From Nitrosomonas sp. (GTDB taxonomy: Bacteria > Pseudomonadota > Gammaproteobacteria > Burkholderiales > Nitrosomonadaceae), in assembly GCA_028577615.1 (NCBI GenBank), contig JAJSDU010000019.1, forward strand, positions 1 to 54,745: DNA of 54,745 nt, written 5' to 3'. The position numbers and the translations under genes are program-made. This document shows positions 17,749-26,815 of the stretch, piece by piece. The notes beneath the pieces are model-generated. The model was given only the letters and a program-made list of their open reading frames with translations. It ran no database searches and was not told the origin of the DNA. Each line of letters opens with the position of its first letter. The first letter of the stretch is position 1.

Positions 17749-19212
17749 CTATTTCCTGATGTCGCTGATCGCAATACCCATCGCTTTGGCAATGCCGTCG
17801 CCATAAACCGGATCGGCTTTCAGGCAGTTGGCGATGTGGCGCAGTTTGATTGCCTCGGATACACCGCTCATCGCACGGGCAGTGTTTTCAAAGAGCGCCT
17901 GCCGCTGCCCGGAATTCATCAACCGAAACAGGTTGCCGGGCTGGGAATAATAATCATCGTCATCTTCGCGGTGATTCCAATGTCCGGCAGCGCCGTCGAG
18001 CCCGAGCAGTGGTTCTTTGGCGTCTGGCTGTTCCTGCCATTCTCCATAACTATTAGGTTCGTAGCCAATCGTTCCGGCATAGTTGCCATCGACACGCATT
18101 TGTCCATCGCGATGAAACGCGTGGTATGGGCACCGCGGATGGTTGACCGGAATCTGATGGTGGTTCACGCCGAGGCGGTAGCGCTGTGCATCGCCATAGG
18201 AGAAAAGACGTCCCTGGAGCATCTTGTCTGGCGAGAAACCAATGCCTGGAACGACATTTGCCGGGTTGAACGCGGATTGTTCGACTTCGGCAAAATAATT
18301 TTCCGGATTACGATTCAACTCCAGCGTGCCCACATCCATGAGCGGATAATCCTTGTGTGGCCATATCTTGGTCAGGTCGAATGGATTGAATGAAGCACAC
18401 CGGGCTTGCTCCTCGGTCATGATTTGAATTTTCATGTCCCATTTAGGGAAATCACCTTTCTCGATACCTTCGAACAGATCCCGCTGATGGCTTTCACGAT
18501 CCTTGCCAATGCATTGTTCGGCTTCCTGATCGGTCAGGCAGCGGATACCTTGCTGTGTCTTAAGGTGAAATTTAACCCAGCTTCGTTTGCCTTTGATACT
18601 GATCAGGCTGAAGGTATGGCTGCCGAAGCCATGCATGTGTCGATACGAAAACGGGATGCCCCGGTCACTCATGGTGATGGTAATCTGGTGTAATGCTTCG
18701 GGCAGGAGTGTCCAGAAGTCCCAATTGCTTTGCGCGCTGCGCAAATTGGTTTTGGGGTCGCGTTTTACAGCGTGATTAAGATCAGGAAACTTGAGCGGGT
18801 CGCGCAGAAAAAAGACGGGCGTATTATTACCCACAAGATCCCAGTTGCCTTCCTCGGTATAGAATTTGATGGCAAATCCACGAATGTCACGTTCCGCATC
18901 AGCAGCACCACGCTCTCCGGCGACTGTTGAGAATCGCACAAAAACTTCGGTTCTTTTGCCGATCTGCGAGAATAGATTCGCTCTAGTGTATTCTGTGATG
19001 TCATGCGTCACAGTAAATGTGCCATAAGCGCCTGAGCCTTTTGCGTGCATGCGGCGCTCAGGAATTACCTCACGATCAAAGTGAGCAAGTTTTTCCAGAA
19101 ACCAGACGTCCTGTAGTAACTGAGGCCCGCGTGGTCCCGCAGTCATTACATTTTGATTATCCGCAATCGATGCACCTGCCGCAGTGGTCAGCTTTTTCTT
19201 TTTATCATTCAT
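17749..19212 (-). CDS. katA: Monofunctional haem catalase
   Basis: A 487-residue clade-3 small-subunit catalase (2 H2O2 to 2 H2O + O2) in the cytoplasm. Seen: catalytic histidine in [10 protein letters not shown] (~53-62), the [22 protein letters not shown] block (~90-111), catalytic asparagine in GNNTPVFF, and the haem tyrosine block [14 protein letters not shown] (~330-343) followed by HHQIPVNHP and NADPH-site residues. The start at 19212 ([10 protein letters not shown]) has AAGGAG six bases before it; starts further upstream would overlap that site. Upstream at 19296-19306 is AAATGTTGCAA, a motif also found before the cytochrome c peroxidase gene. Confidence 0.95.
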   Translation of the reverse strand: MNDKKKKLTTAAGASIADNQNVMTAGPRGPQLLQDVWFLEKLAHFDREVIPERRMHAKGSGAYGTFTVTHDITEYTRANLFSQIGKRTEVFVRFSTVAGERGAADAERDIRGFAIKFYTEEGNWDLVGNNTPVFFLRDPLKFPDLNHAVKRDPKTNLRSAQSNWDFWTLLPEALHQITITMSDRGIPFSYRHMHGFGSHTFSLISIKGKRSWVKFHLKTQQGIRCLTDQEAEQCIGKDRESHQRDLFEGIEKGDFPKWDMKIQIMTEEQARCASFNPFDLTKIWPHKDYPLMDVGTLELNRNPENYFAEVEQSAFNPANVVPGIGFSPDKMLQGRLFSYGDAQRYRLGVNHHQIPVNHPRCPYHAFHRDGQMRVDGNYAGTIGYEPNSYGEWQEQPDAKEPLLGLDGAAGHWNHREDDDDYYSQPGNLFRLMNSGQRQALFENTARAMSGVSEAIKLRHIANCLKADPVYGDGIAKAMGIAISDIRK

Positions 19213-19351
19213 TTTCATCTCCTTGCATCTCGAGTTATAAACGCGTTGATTCAGAATACAGCTTAACAAACTATTTTTGACTGCAGTGATGGGGCAAATG
19301 TTGCAAAAAATAACAACAGGATTACGACAAGATTCTAGGTCGAATCAGAGG

Positions 19352-19860
19352 GAAGCCTCTGCACGGTAGAAATGGTGCCAGGCAAGCGAGAGTGGTATGG
19401 TTCTGTTTTTATTTATCCGGCTATTTGCCATGGTTTAAGTCTGGCCGATAGTTTTGTTAACCGCCGAACCGCAAGGGCAATTTTATGAATCAAATGATCA
19501 GCTGATCGACTGATTACTCATCGAAAAAATAATCGCAGCACTATGCGCCCGTATCCGATACTACGGACCGTCCCGCTATGCCTATCCGTGATTGCTGTTA
19601 CTCAAAATGTTGCTGGTTAGTCTGTGGCATGGCAACTTCAGCCTGCTTGAGTATCGCATGATCTCGCTGTGACTAAATTTCGACTCTCCATTGAAGCCTG
19701 TTGTTTTTAGCGGGATTATCGTAAGAAATGCCGGAAAACGTGATGGTTTCGTATTAAATTTCGCATTGTTCCGTGAAAATTCATAAAAAACTGAGCAAGC
19801 CAGATTAAAGTCGCATATTTCTGGCTGGATTTTATGAGGTCAGAGGTTTCGCAAAGGCTC
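19352..19860 (+). pseudogene. Degraded IS5-like element
   Basis: A 509-base relic. Conceptual translation from ~19492 reads NDQLID(stop)LLIEKIIAALCA, then YYGPSRYAYP(stop)LLLLKMLLVSLWHG, the recognisable N-terminal region of IS5-family transposases (DQLID...PSRYAYP...LLLKMLL...WYG), interrupted by two stop codons and lacking the DDE core. The ends are weakly inverted (GAAGCCTCTGCACGG at 19352 versus GTTTCGCAAAGGCTC ending at 19860) and resemble the clean 15-bp ends of the MITE at 38315-38403. Boundaries are approximate. Confidence 0.6.
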
Positions 19861-19966
19861 ATTCAATCTATTGGCAAGTTATTGCAGATTAATTGTTAAC
19901 GCCCTCTAGCCGGGGGACTCAGTTTTTCTTGTCCAAACCACTGAACAGGCAATGGTTACAAGAGAT

Positions 19967-20419
19967 TCAAATCAAAACCTGCCCTTTCGGTCCGTAAAGA
20001 GATATATTGCCAGCCGCGCTTTGCAACGCTAGATATGAACGTTGGTTATATTGAAGTTGCAGTGAAATTGCTCTACCGTTAGTTTGATTTTCTTGTTTTG
20101 CTTGCTTTGCCAGGATAATTAACTGATCCCACAACTCATGTAATTTGATGCCGAAAGGCTGTTCATCCAGCCACTGCCGCATACCGGCTTTATTTTTATG
20201 GTAGCCGTGAGACAACAGATACTGCGAACGTTGTTCATTTATTGCTTCCAGTTCATCAATTATTTTAGCCTTGTCCGCGACAACCTTATCAAGATCATTT
20301 ATTTGTCCTTGAGTCAGTATTTCTCTCTCTTCATGAAGAATTTCCAAGAATATCAAAGTAGTCTTCATCTCATTTTCGAGTATTGAAACAAGTTCATTGA
20401 AATCTTGATTTTCAAGCAT
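19967..20419 (-). CDS. flgN: Flagellar chaperone FlgN
   Basis: A 150-residue, mostly helical protein of the FlgN family, the export chaperone for hook-filament junction proteins FlgK and FlgL. The long N-terminal coiled region (LVSILENEMKTTLIFLEILHEEREIL, DKAKIIDELEAINEQRSQYL) and the C-terminal SLYGPKGQ, a very typical FlgN ending, are visible. It overlaps the stop of flgM by one base (TAATG), so the two are translationally coupled. The rest of the flagellar regulon is not in the window. Confidence 0.88.
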   Translation of the reverse strand: MLENQDFNELVSILENEMKTTLIFLEILHEEREILTQGQINDLDKVVADKAKIIDELEAINEQRSQYLLSHGYHKNKAGMRQWLDEQPFGIKLHELWDQLIILAKQAKQENQTNGRAISLQLQYNQRSYLALQSAAGNISLYGPKGQVLI

Positions 20420-20736
20420 TAACTGTGCCCTTCTTTTGTTGAAATTAGCTCTTTAGCTGCCTCGATCAACCGATCCGTTACCACTTCAGGATTTACTTTA
20501 AAAACACCATCACTGATTGCTTGCTTAATTTGCTGCACACGCTCCATATCTACAACAGAGCTGATCTCTGCGTTAGCATCAATTGTTTGCAGATTAGTCG
20601 CGCGTGAGCTTATATGAACTGTGCTGTTTGCATTATTTTCATTAACTGCCCGTATCGGAACAGCCTCTTCGGCATGTTTTTTGTTATCGTTCGCAGAAAT
20701 ATTCGGTATTGTGTGTATTGAATTATCAACTTTCAA
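20419..20736 (-). CDS. flgM: Anti-sigma-28 factor FlgM
   Basis: 105 residues. FlgM binds sigma-28 (FliA) until the hook is finished, then leaves the cell through the flagellar export channel. The disordered, low-complexity N-terminal two thirds and the C-terminal helix block VQQIKQAISDGVFKVNPEVV followed by TDRLIEAAKELI are diagnostic. The start is a TTG at 20736, preceded by AAGGAA with six bases spacing; no better ATG exists near. A well-matched sigma-28 promoter lies 36-63 bases upstream, in line with feedback control. Confidence 0.88.
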   Translation of the reverse strand: MKVDNSIHTIPNISANDNKKHAEEAVPIRAVNENNANSTVHISSRATNLQTIDANAEISSVVDMERVQQIKQAISDGVFKVNPEVVTDRLIEAAKELISTKEGHS

Positions 20737-20771
20737 TTTGATTTCCTTATGATTTATTCTAATTAACTGCC

Positions 20772-20799
20772 ATATCGACAAGCCCACGTAGAAACTTTA
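20772..20799 (-). promoter_or_regulatory. Sigma-28 (FliA) promoter of flgM-flgN
   Basis: On the minus strand TAAAGTTT (-35, 20799-20792), a 12-base spacer and GTCGATAT (-10, 20779-20772). The consensus is TAAAGTTT-N11-GCCGATAA, so the -35 is perfect and the -10 has two mismatches with one extra spacer base. Position relative to the TTG start of flgM (36 bases) is right. Confidence 0.7.
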
Positions 20800-21179
20800 G
20801 TTAAAATTGAATCAAGTTGTCAATTCTATGTTGATAAATCACATAATTTGTCTTCTCTGAAGAAGATGTTTGGTTAAAAACTGCTGCATTGCATCATTTT
20901 AATAAGCATCGGGAATGACTGGCTGCCATGGTAATGTCGCAGGCGATCTGATGTGGTCGGCATACAGATGGACGACCATCATCTGTTAATAAGTTCTTCG
21001 AACGGACTGAATTGCTGTTTGACTTCATTCCAGATGCTGCGCACTTAGGGAGTGTTAATTTAGTCGTGTAACTGCCTGGTGGTTCAAAGTCTCCCTGCAT
21101 GCATGCATCAAGCAATCATATTTTGCATTTGATAGGATTCTGCATTTGTTATAAAAACCACCTCGATAAAACAACCGTC
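20800..21179. other. Region downstream of csoSCA, no gene recognised
   Basis: About 380 bases where csoS4 pentamer genes would be expected in a complete cso operon. Leftward open frames (for example from 21115, and IWNEVKQQFSPFEELIN near 21030) match neither CsoS4A nor any family I recognise. It is probably decayed DNA, source unknown. Confidence 0.4.
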
Positions 21180-22718
21180 TTAATGCACTGCTTCTTTTGT
21201 TTCATCTTCAATGAATGTGCAACGCTCACTGCCAGCTTTATCGCTTATTGCAATTTGACAATTAAGAAAACCTTTTTCATATAATTGCGAATAACGTGCC
21301 TCTATTGCTGCCTTGACACGTCTGCAACGCCTTATCGTGCGATTACGAGAACCTGGCACGTGCGATGAGTAGTGATAATGCACGAGTATAGGAATCGCCA
21401 AGCCATGCTTGATATTAAGATTAGTAAAAATCTTGATGCCCACATCCAAATCGACTGCAGCCTCTTCAACTGTGTTGAGATGAGCGAAATAGTATTTATT
21501 GCGCAAATATAATTCTTTCATCGACTCCCCGGCGCAGATAAAACGTTCGTTGTGGCCAATTACACGATAACGTCCAGCATGATATTGAATTACAAATTCA
21601 ATTTGCGATAGATTGGCCTCTACCAGTCCAAGTACCAAGTTTCGCATGCCTGTTGCCATCTTTTCTTTCTTTTGGTTTTTCCCATTTTGGGATTCAATTT
21701 TGGATAATGCATCTGCAATATACGCCCGCGCAGCTTCCTGAGTCATTCCTAGCGATTTTTGATATATATCCCCACTATCAATATAGCGATCAGAATAAAT
21801 ATCACCGTTTGCATCCGGGAAGTGAACGCGAATAGAGTCTATATCGGTATCAACGCCGATCAGAAGAATATCTGGAGCTGCTCCGCGGCCATAAGTGTTA
21901 TTGATGGCGGCACGCAACTCATTAAGCCTTCCCAGCGCGGATTTGCACGCTTTCTTGGTGTCACTGCCATGTGCAGCACAGCCCTGGTGAGCCGGATTCG
22001 AGCTGCTGTAGTGATATACCGCTATTTTTAGATAATTTTTATCTTCATTGCCTGGGAGACCGCCAGATAGCCGCTCGAGTTCACGATGCGCCCAATCTGC
22101 AATATTCTCCTCGATATTAAACATTGCGCCGGCATAGGACTTGACATAAATAGCGTCACTAGGCACAAGCCGAAGTATGTAGGATAACAATCCCTGCAGA
22201 CGACCATCTGCGCAGGAGCTGATATTCACTGTGTGGTATCCGCAGGCATGTATGAAACTCGTATGTAAGGCAATGCGCTCACGCCAGGACGCCTGGTCAA
22301 AACTTGCCTTGGCGACACATTCTTTAAAACTGCGAAAAATACAGTATGAATGCAGCGCGCGTAAGTTTAGACCGGATATCCAGGAATCTTCCAGCAAACT
22401 CAAAGGCAACTCATAATGCAGCTGATCAAATGCAATACGCTGTGCGCGAGTGACGAAATCAAGTTCGTGTTGATAAATCGAAAGAGTCTTTAAAGTATTT
22501 GTAATTGCTGAAAAGCGACTGCGAACCAGCTCCTCATAAATATATAAAAACTCATTTAACTCAGTATTAACGAGTGAGTGCTTACAAGCTTGATCGGGTC
22601 CAACAGTACAGACTGGTTCCACAACCGGTTTGGTTACAACAGATAAATTATCGGCCATATTCATAGCAGCCATTCGCCTCCGTGCAGTAAGTTTGTGTTT
22701 GCGTTTGCGTGTGTCCAT
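21180..22718 (-). CDS. csoSCA: Carboxysome shell carbonic anhydrase CsoSCA
   Basis: A 512-residue epsilon-class carbonic anhydrase of alpha-carboxysomes, which turns bicarbonate to CO2 for RuBisCO. The basic N-terminal peptide (MDTRKRKHKLTARRR) matches the known disordered targeting segment. Catalytic-domain landmarks: ISSCADGRLQGLLSYILR (zinc ligand C169, catalytic D171 and R173), KIAVYHYSSSNPAHQGCAAH (zinc ligands H236 and C247, spaced 11 as in Halothiobacillus), LLIGVDTDIDSIRVH, GMRNLVLGLVEANLSQIEFV, AHLNTVEEAAVDLDVGIKIF and VPGSRNRT. The frame is intact and full length. It follows the stop of a csoS2 fragment by 11 bases, the normal operon order, but no cbbL, cbbS, complete csoS2, csoS4 or csoS1 gene is here. 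It may be functional if transcribed, a duplicate of a locus elsewhere, or a relic not yet broken. Confidence 0.93.
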   Translation of the reverse strand: MDTRKRKHKLTARRRMAAMNMADNLSVVTKPVVEPVCTVGPDQACKHSLVNTELNEFLYIYEELVRSRFSAITNTLKTLSIYQHELDFVTRAQRIAFDQLHYELPLSLLEDSWISGLNLRALHSYCIFRSFKECVAKASFDQASWRERIALHTSFIHACGYHTVNISSCADGRLQGLLSYILRLVPSDAIYVKSYAGAMFNIEENIADWAHRELERLSGGLPGNEDKNYLKIAVYHYSSSNPAHQGCAAHGSDTKKACKSALGRLNELRAAINNTYGRGAAPDILLIGVDTDIDSIRVHFPDANGDIYSDRYIDSGDIYQKSLGMTQEAARAYIADALSKIESQNGKNQKKEKMATGMRNLVLGLVEANLSQIEFVIQYHAGRYRVIGHNERFICAGESMKELYLRNKYYFAHLNTVEEAAVDLDVGIKIFTNLNIKHGLAIPILVHYHYSSHVPGSRNRTIRRCRRVKAAIEARYSQLYEKGFLNCQIAISDKAGSERCTFIEDETKEAVH

Positions 22719-22729
22719 TTAACTAGCTC

Positions 22730-22868
22730 TCAAGCACGCGCACCGCCAGAAACAGTCGCAGTTGCTCCTTTTGTTGCGCTTCCAGTGGAACCGGTAATAC
22801 GACTCTCCAATACAGGAGGTTGGCCCACTTCGCACTGTGAAAAAAGATGCCCGTTACGGGGCTCTCGA
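22730..22868 (-). pseudogene. csoS2: C-terminal fragment of carboxysome protein CsoS2
   Basis: The last ~45 codons of a csoS2-like gene without a start. The reading includes VLESRITGSTGSATKG and ends TATVSGGARA before the stop at 22730-22732. CsoS2 scaffolding proteins have VTG/ITG repeats and end with a conserved GGARG-like peptide, so the match is specific. Upstream similarity fades by ~22870 and the frame is closed by a stop near 22911. The csoS2 body and the RuBisCO genes that normally precede it are gone; the adjacent DNA carries an IS3 relic. Confidence 0.8.
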
Positions 22869-23217
22869 ATTTTCTGAGTGACTAAGAGAAGTTGAAAAAG
22901 AAGATATGTGACAAACTACACTGATGAATATATAACCCATATGGATTCAGCTTCATAAGCTGCCAATGTTTATATAGATTGATCTAGTCTAGCGTTCACA
23001 AAAGAGTAAGTAATCCTCCATGAAATAAATTTTTTCATTCAATTCATCGTTTGAAAAAATTCTAGCTCAGCAGGTATAAAAAATTTGTGATAAATATGTG
23101 AATTATTTGTAAATTTTGAAGAAAATGAGTCTGTTCTCTAACCGTGCAATTGTCTGTTATTAGTTTATTAAAAGGATAGACTGATCTGTCCAGTCGAGCC
23201 GGACACTCCAGTCCAGT
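22869..23217. other. AT-rich region between csoS2 fragment and IS3 relic
   Basis: No gene. It contains ATATAGATTGATCT (22972-22985), identical to 7844-7857 beside the first 11-bp array, one TTCACAAAA (22994-23002), and a three-unit inverted-orientation array listed separately. Confidence 0.5.
23084..23113 (-). repeat. Three phased 11-bp repeats related to the TTCACAAA array
   Basis: On the minus strand the units are TTTACAAATAA, TTCACATATTT and ATCACAAATTT; their GTG/GTA cores on the plus strand start at 23087, 23098 and 23109, exactly 11 bases apart. Same unit and phase as the array at 7857-7922 but opposite orientation. Confidence 0.6.
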
Positions 23218-23530
23218 TAAGCGGATTTTATCGCTTTTGCCATCGCTGTCTCATATTGATTGGGGTTTTTATAACCCAGGTATTGAATGCACGGTCTTTG
23301 GCAGTTATAAAAAGCACAGCGATATACATGCGAAATGTTTTGCTGTGCCTCATAGCGGGTCTGGTAGCGCCACTAACAACGTTTCTGTTGAAGACCGCCA
23401 AAGTAGCTTTCCGCCCCCACATTGTTCGAACAATTTCCCAAACGACTCATGCTGTCAGTAAACCCATGTGTTTTCAGTAGTCTACGGCATACTTTGCTGG
23501 CAACTGTGATCCGCGATTCGAATATCACTT
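23218..23530 (-). pseudogene. IS3-family transposase (OrfB) C-terminal relic
   Basis: Leftward reading shows YSNRGSQ (degenerate HSDRGSQ), then in a shifted frame VCRRLLKTHGFTDSMSRLGN, a degraded DNA/E motif (NVGAESYFGGLQQKR), an internal stop, WRYQTRYEAQQN and finally YLGYKNPNQYETAMAKAIK before a stop at 23218. These are the successive C-terminal blocks of IS3-group integrases. At least one frameshift and one stop make it inactive. Its position next to the truncated csoS2 suggests it took part in loss of the carboxysome genes. Confidence 0.82.
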
Positions 23531-23695
23531 GGTACAAGTGGATGTAAATTTTACAACCGTAAAACGAATTTCCGGTCATAAGGCGCTGATTATGGTTGAA
23601 AGATACGCGCACCATGAATGGTGGAAACATTAAGGCAGCAATGAGACAAACTGGAAAATCGATGTCAAAAAAATTAGTTAATTTTTTTGACAGAA

Positions 23696-23717
23696 CTACA
23701 CAAGAATTACACAAATG
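23696..23717 (+). repeat. Two phased 11-bp repeats related to the TTCACAAA array
   Basis: CTACACAAGAA at 23696 and TTACACAAATG at 23707. Aligned with 7887-7922, including a shared preceding T-run, about three quarters of 36 positions agree. It lies 45 bases from the 3' end of tRNA-Phe. Confidence 0.5.
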
Positions 23718-23761
23718 GAAATTAGATAGATCAAGATAATGATCTAATCAATTGAATTTAT

Positions 23762-23837
<76 letters not shown>

Positions 23838-23862
23838 TGCTTGCAAATTCATAATCGACGAT

Positions 23863-23939
23863 TGGCGCGCCCGGCAGGATTCGAACCCACGACCCCTTGG
23901 TTCGTAGCCAAGTACTCTATCCAACTGAGCTACGGGCGC
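23863..23939 (-). tRNA. tRNA-Arg (anticodon ACG)
   Basis: Minus-strand reading begins GCGCCCGTAGCTCAGTTGG. The anticodon arm CTTGGCTACGAACCAAG gives ACG, which after A34 editing reads CGN codons. T-arm GGTTCGAATCC, acceptor CGGGCGC, encoded CCA at 23863-23865. Confidence 0.97.
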
Positions 23940-24200
23940 TTGAAACAATCTGCTGTTACCAGACTGTTGTTACGAGCCGTGAGATTATAGCAGATTGATG
24001 CAGATAGCGGGCTGCGAACTTTTATTTTTTTCCGGTACCCTTAAAAAACAAATCGAATTGTGTGATTGTAAACCGATTCGACTGTTTTGCTACTGATCGT
24101 TTCAATTTTATATGCGGGGGCGATAATGGTTTATTTAGGCGATCTTGTCAAGAACAAATGCAGAATTTGCTGGAGTCAATTAAGAATCCGAGCGATATGT

Positions 24201-25373
24201 TCATCCTTCCTCGGGCTCGGGATCTTCCTGGTGCGGCAGATCTACGTCATGCCTTGCTGCGGAGGAGCGTGCATCAGTTATGCTTCCTCTGATTTTTGGT
24301 GTGCGACAGACAACATCTCCATTTTGCGCTCTGTGCCTTAAAGCATGGTCAATGAGCACCAACGCAAGCATGGCTTCAACAATCGGCGTCGCGCGGATGC
24401 CGACGCAGGGATCATGACGGCCGTGCGTTTCAACAACGACCGGTTCTCCGTTTTTGTCGATCGAGCGCCGGCCCAGCCGGATGCTTGAGGTTGGTTTGAT
24501 CGCGACATTGACGGTAACCGGTTGTCCGCTCGAAATACCGCCGAGTATGCCGCCGGCATTATTACTGAGAAATCCTTCCGGAGTCATTTCATCGGAATGC
24601 TCGGTGCCTTTTTGCGAAACACTGGCAAAACCGGCGCCGATTTCCACACCCTTGACTGCGTTGATATTCATCATGGCATAAGCGATGTCTGCGTCCAGTC
24701 GATCATAAACCGGTTCTCCCCATCCGACCGGCACGCCTTCAGCAATCACACTTATTTTTGCACCAACGGAGTCACCTGATTTGCGCAGTTGATCCATGAA
24801 AGTTTCCAGTTGTGCGACATAGTTGCTGTCGGCAACGAAAAAAGGATTTTGATTAACGTCCTGCCAGCATTTGAATGGTATTGCTATTGGTCCAAGCTGC
24901 GCCATATAGCCACGAATGACGATACCGAATTTTTCATTCAGCCACTTTTTTGCGACTGCACCAGCGGCTACGCGTACCGCAGTTTCGCGCGCGGATGCCC
25001 GGCCACCGCCGCGATAATCCCGGATGCCGTACTTCTGCCAGTAGGTATAGTCCGCGTGGCCGGGACGGAATACATCCATGATCTTGCTGTAATCTTTGCT
25101 GCGCTGGTCTTCATTGCGGATCAACAAACCGATTGATGTTCCGGTGGTTCTGCCCTCAAAAACACCGGAGAGAATCTCGACGGTATCGGATTCGCGCCGC
25201 TGCGTGACATGACGGGATGTGCCTGGTTTGCGTCTATCCAGTTCGCGTTGAATATCTTCCTGACTGATTTCCAGGCCCGGCGGGCAGCCGTCAATCACGC
25301 AGCCAATTGCAGGACCGTGTGATTCGCCAAAGGACGTAATACAAAACAGTTTTCCAAATGAGTTACCAGACAT
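24201..25373 (-). CDS. aroC: Chorismate synthase
   Basis: A 390-residue FMN-dependent chorismate synthase, the last shared step of aromatic amino acid synthesis (EPSP to chorismate). All signature blocks are present: FGESHG (~15-20), [17 protein letters not shown] (~47-63), [42 protein letters not shown] and [16 protein letters not shown]. The C-terminus carries an acidic, low-complexity tail ([11 protein letters not shown]) beyond the usual end. The start MSGNSFG is the family norm. Confidence 0.97.
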   Translation of the reverse strand: MSGNSFGKLFCITSFGESHGPAIGCVIDGCPPGLEISQEDIQRELDRRKPGTSRHVTQRRESDTVEILSGVFEGRTTGTSIGLLIRNEDQRSKDYSKIMDVFRPGHADYTYWQKYGIRDYRGGGRASARETAVRVAAGAVAKKWLNEKFGIVIRGYMAQLGPIAIPFKCWQDVNQNPFFVADSNYVAQLETFMDQLRKSGDSVGAKISVIAEGVPVGWGEPVYDRLDADIAYAMMNINAVKGVEIGAGFASVSQKGTEHSDEMTPEGFLSNNAGGILGGISSGQPVTVNVAIKPTSSIRLGRRSIDKNGEPVVVETHGRHDPCVGIRATPIVEAMLALVLIDHALRHRAQNGDVVCRTPKIRGSITDARSSAARHDVDLPHQEDPEPEEG

Positions 25374-25626
25374 GTCGAAAAATTCCTGTTAATTACTTTT
25401 TGTTGCGGTAGTGAGTTCAAATTCTGCGCATCACAGTCCGGCGCATCACGTTTTTGCGCTTTTGAGGAAGATCAAGCTGAAAAGGCTTTAATCGTGCTAT
25501 ATACAACGGGTAAAATGCAGCAGGCTGAGTAAGTGGACATTATAAACGGTAAAGGCTGATATTTATCGAAAGATGCGAAAAACTCAGGCACTGTATTAAA
25601 TATATCCGGAAAAAACAGGAGATGGA

Positions 25627-26523
25627 ATGAGCACAACACAAGTCAAAGCATTTTTGACACACTTGCAGGACAGCATTGTCACAGGACTGCAAGCGGTTGA
25701 TGGTAAAAAGTTCCGGCGCGATCAATGGGATCGTCCGGGCGGTGGCGGTGGTATCAGCGCGGTCATCGAAGAAGGCAACGTGCTGGAACGTGGTGGCGTC
25801 AATTTTTCACATGTTCATGGCAGCGGACTGCCTGCTTCGGCGACAGCCGCGCGCCCGGAATTATCCGGCCGTTCTTTTGAGGCCATGGGCGTCTCGCTGG
25901 TGCTTCATCCGCGTAATCCTTATGCTCCGACTGTGCATATGAATGTTCGTTATTTTGAGGCGCGCAAAGAAGGTGCTGAGCCGGTCTGGTGGTTTGGTGG
26001 CGGCATGGATCTGACACCCTATTATGGGTATGAGGAAGACGCCGTGCATTTTCATCAGGTATGCAAGGATGCGCTGCAGCCGTTCGGCGATGACTGTTAT
26101 CCGCGTCTGAAAAAGTGGTGCGACGAATATTTTTTTTTAAAACATCGTAATGAGCCGCGTGGCATTGGCGGTGTATTTTTTGACGATTGGAATCAACCCG
26201 ATTTCCAGACCTGTTTTAACCTGATGCAAAGTGTCGGTGAGCATTTTCTTACAGCCTACCAGCCTATTCTGGAAAGGCGCAAGGATACGCCGTATGGCGA
26301 TCGCGAACGTGATTTTCAGGCTTACCGCCGAGGGCGTTACGTTGAGTTTAATCTGGTCTGGGACCGTGGTACGTTATTCGGGCTACAAACGGGCGGACGT
26401 ACTGAATCGATCCTGATGTCGCTGCCACCGATTGTCAAATGGCGCTATGACTGGAGACCCGCGGAGAATACTCCGGAAAAGAAACTATACACGGATTTTT
26501 TGATCGGTAAAGATTGGGTTTGA
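25627..26523 (+). CDS. hemF: Oxygen-dependent coproporphyrinogen III oxidase
   Basis: A 298-residue enzyme that converts coproporphyrinogen III to protoporphyrinogen IX using O2 in haem synthesis. Landmarks: [45 protein letters not shown] with the catalytic histidine, [24 protein letters not shown] and a C-terminal [20 protein letters not shown]. Homodimer in the cytoplasm. The ATG at 25627 follows AGGAGA closely. It ends at a good terminator. Confidence 0.97.
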   Translation: MSTTQVKAFLTHLQDSIVTGLQAVDGKKFRRDQWDRPGGGGGISAVIEEGNVLERGGVNFSHVHGSGLPASATAARPELSGRSFEAMGVSLVLHPRNPYAPTVHMNVRYFEARKEGAEPVWWFGGGMDLTPYYGYEEDAVHFHQVCKDALQPFGDDCYPRLKKWCDEYFFLKHRNEPRGIGGVFFDDWNQPDFQTCFNLMQSVGEHFLTAYQPILERRKDTPYGDRERDFQAYRRGRYVEFNLVWDRGTLFGLQTGGRTESILMSLPPIVKWRYDWRPAENTPEKKLYTDFLIGKDWV

Positions 26524-26552
26524 CTTCGGCTGTTCTATTCTCTATTCCTGAG

Positions 26553-26578
26553 TGCGGCAATATGCCGCATTGTTTTTG
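26553..26578 (+). terminator. Rho-independent terminator of hemF
   Basis: TGCGGCA (26553-26559), loop ATA, TGCCGCA (26563-26569), then TTGTTTTTG. Thirty bases after the stop codon. Confidence 0.8.
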
Positions 26579-26722
26579 TCAATACCGGGTCCGATAATTG
26601 CGGTGCTTTTATTGACCAGCGATATTTTTTTCGCCTGATTGCCGCAGTACTACCGTGCCTACGTGTTGACCCGTATTCTTCTGGCTGGTGTTTTTTGTTA
26701 GATTGTCACAATCGGTTGCAAC

Positions 26723-26740
26723 AATTGCGAAATGTTGCAA
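26723..26740. promoter_or_regulatory. Inverted repeat upstream of the di-haem peroxidase
   Basis: TTGCAAC (beginning about 26716) and GTTGCAA (26734-26740) are perfect inverted copies separated by 11 bases. The right half is within AAATGTTGCAA, which also occurs upstream of katA at 19296-19306. A TACAAT at 26753-26758 may be the -10. Candidate operator for a peroxide-responsive regulator; inference. Confidence 0.35.
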
Positions 26741-26815
26741 TTTGAAACCCTGTACAATAAGAACGAATCTTTTTAGATTTCGGTTTGGTTTTAAGTTAAG
26801 TTTACGGAGGATTCT

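Noticed and set aside
17725-18393. 222-codon rightward open frame opposite katA
   Set aside because: Catalase motifs are all on the minus strand; this frame has none and no ribosome site.
20894-21115. csoS4A-like shell pentamer gene after csoSCA
   Set aside because: Read in all leftward frames; none shows the pentamer motifs, so no carboxysome gene is claimed there.
23940-24200. Short open frames between tRNA-Arg and aroC
   Set aside because: No ribosome site or recognisable product; the stretch more likely holds the tRNA promoter.
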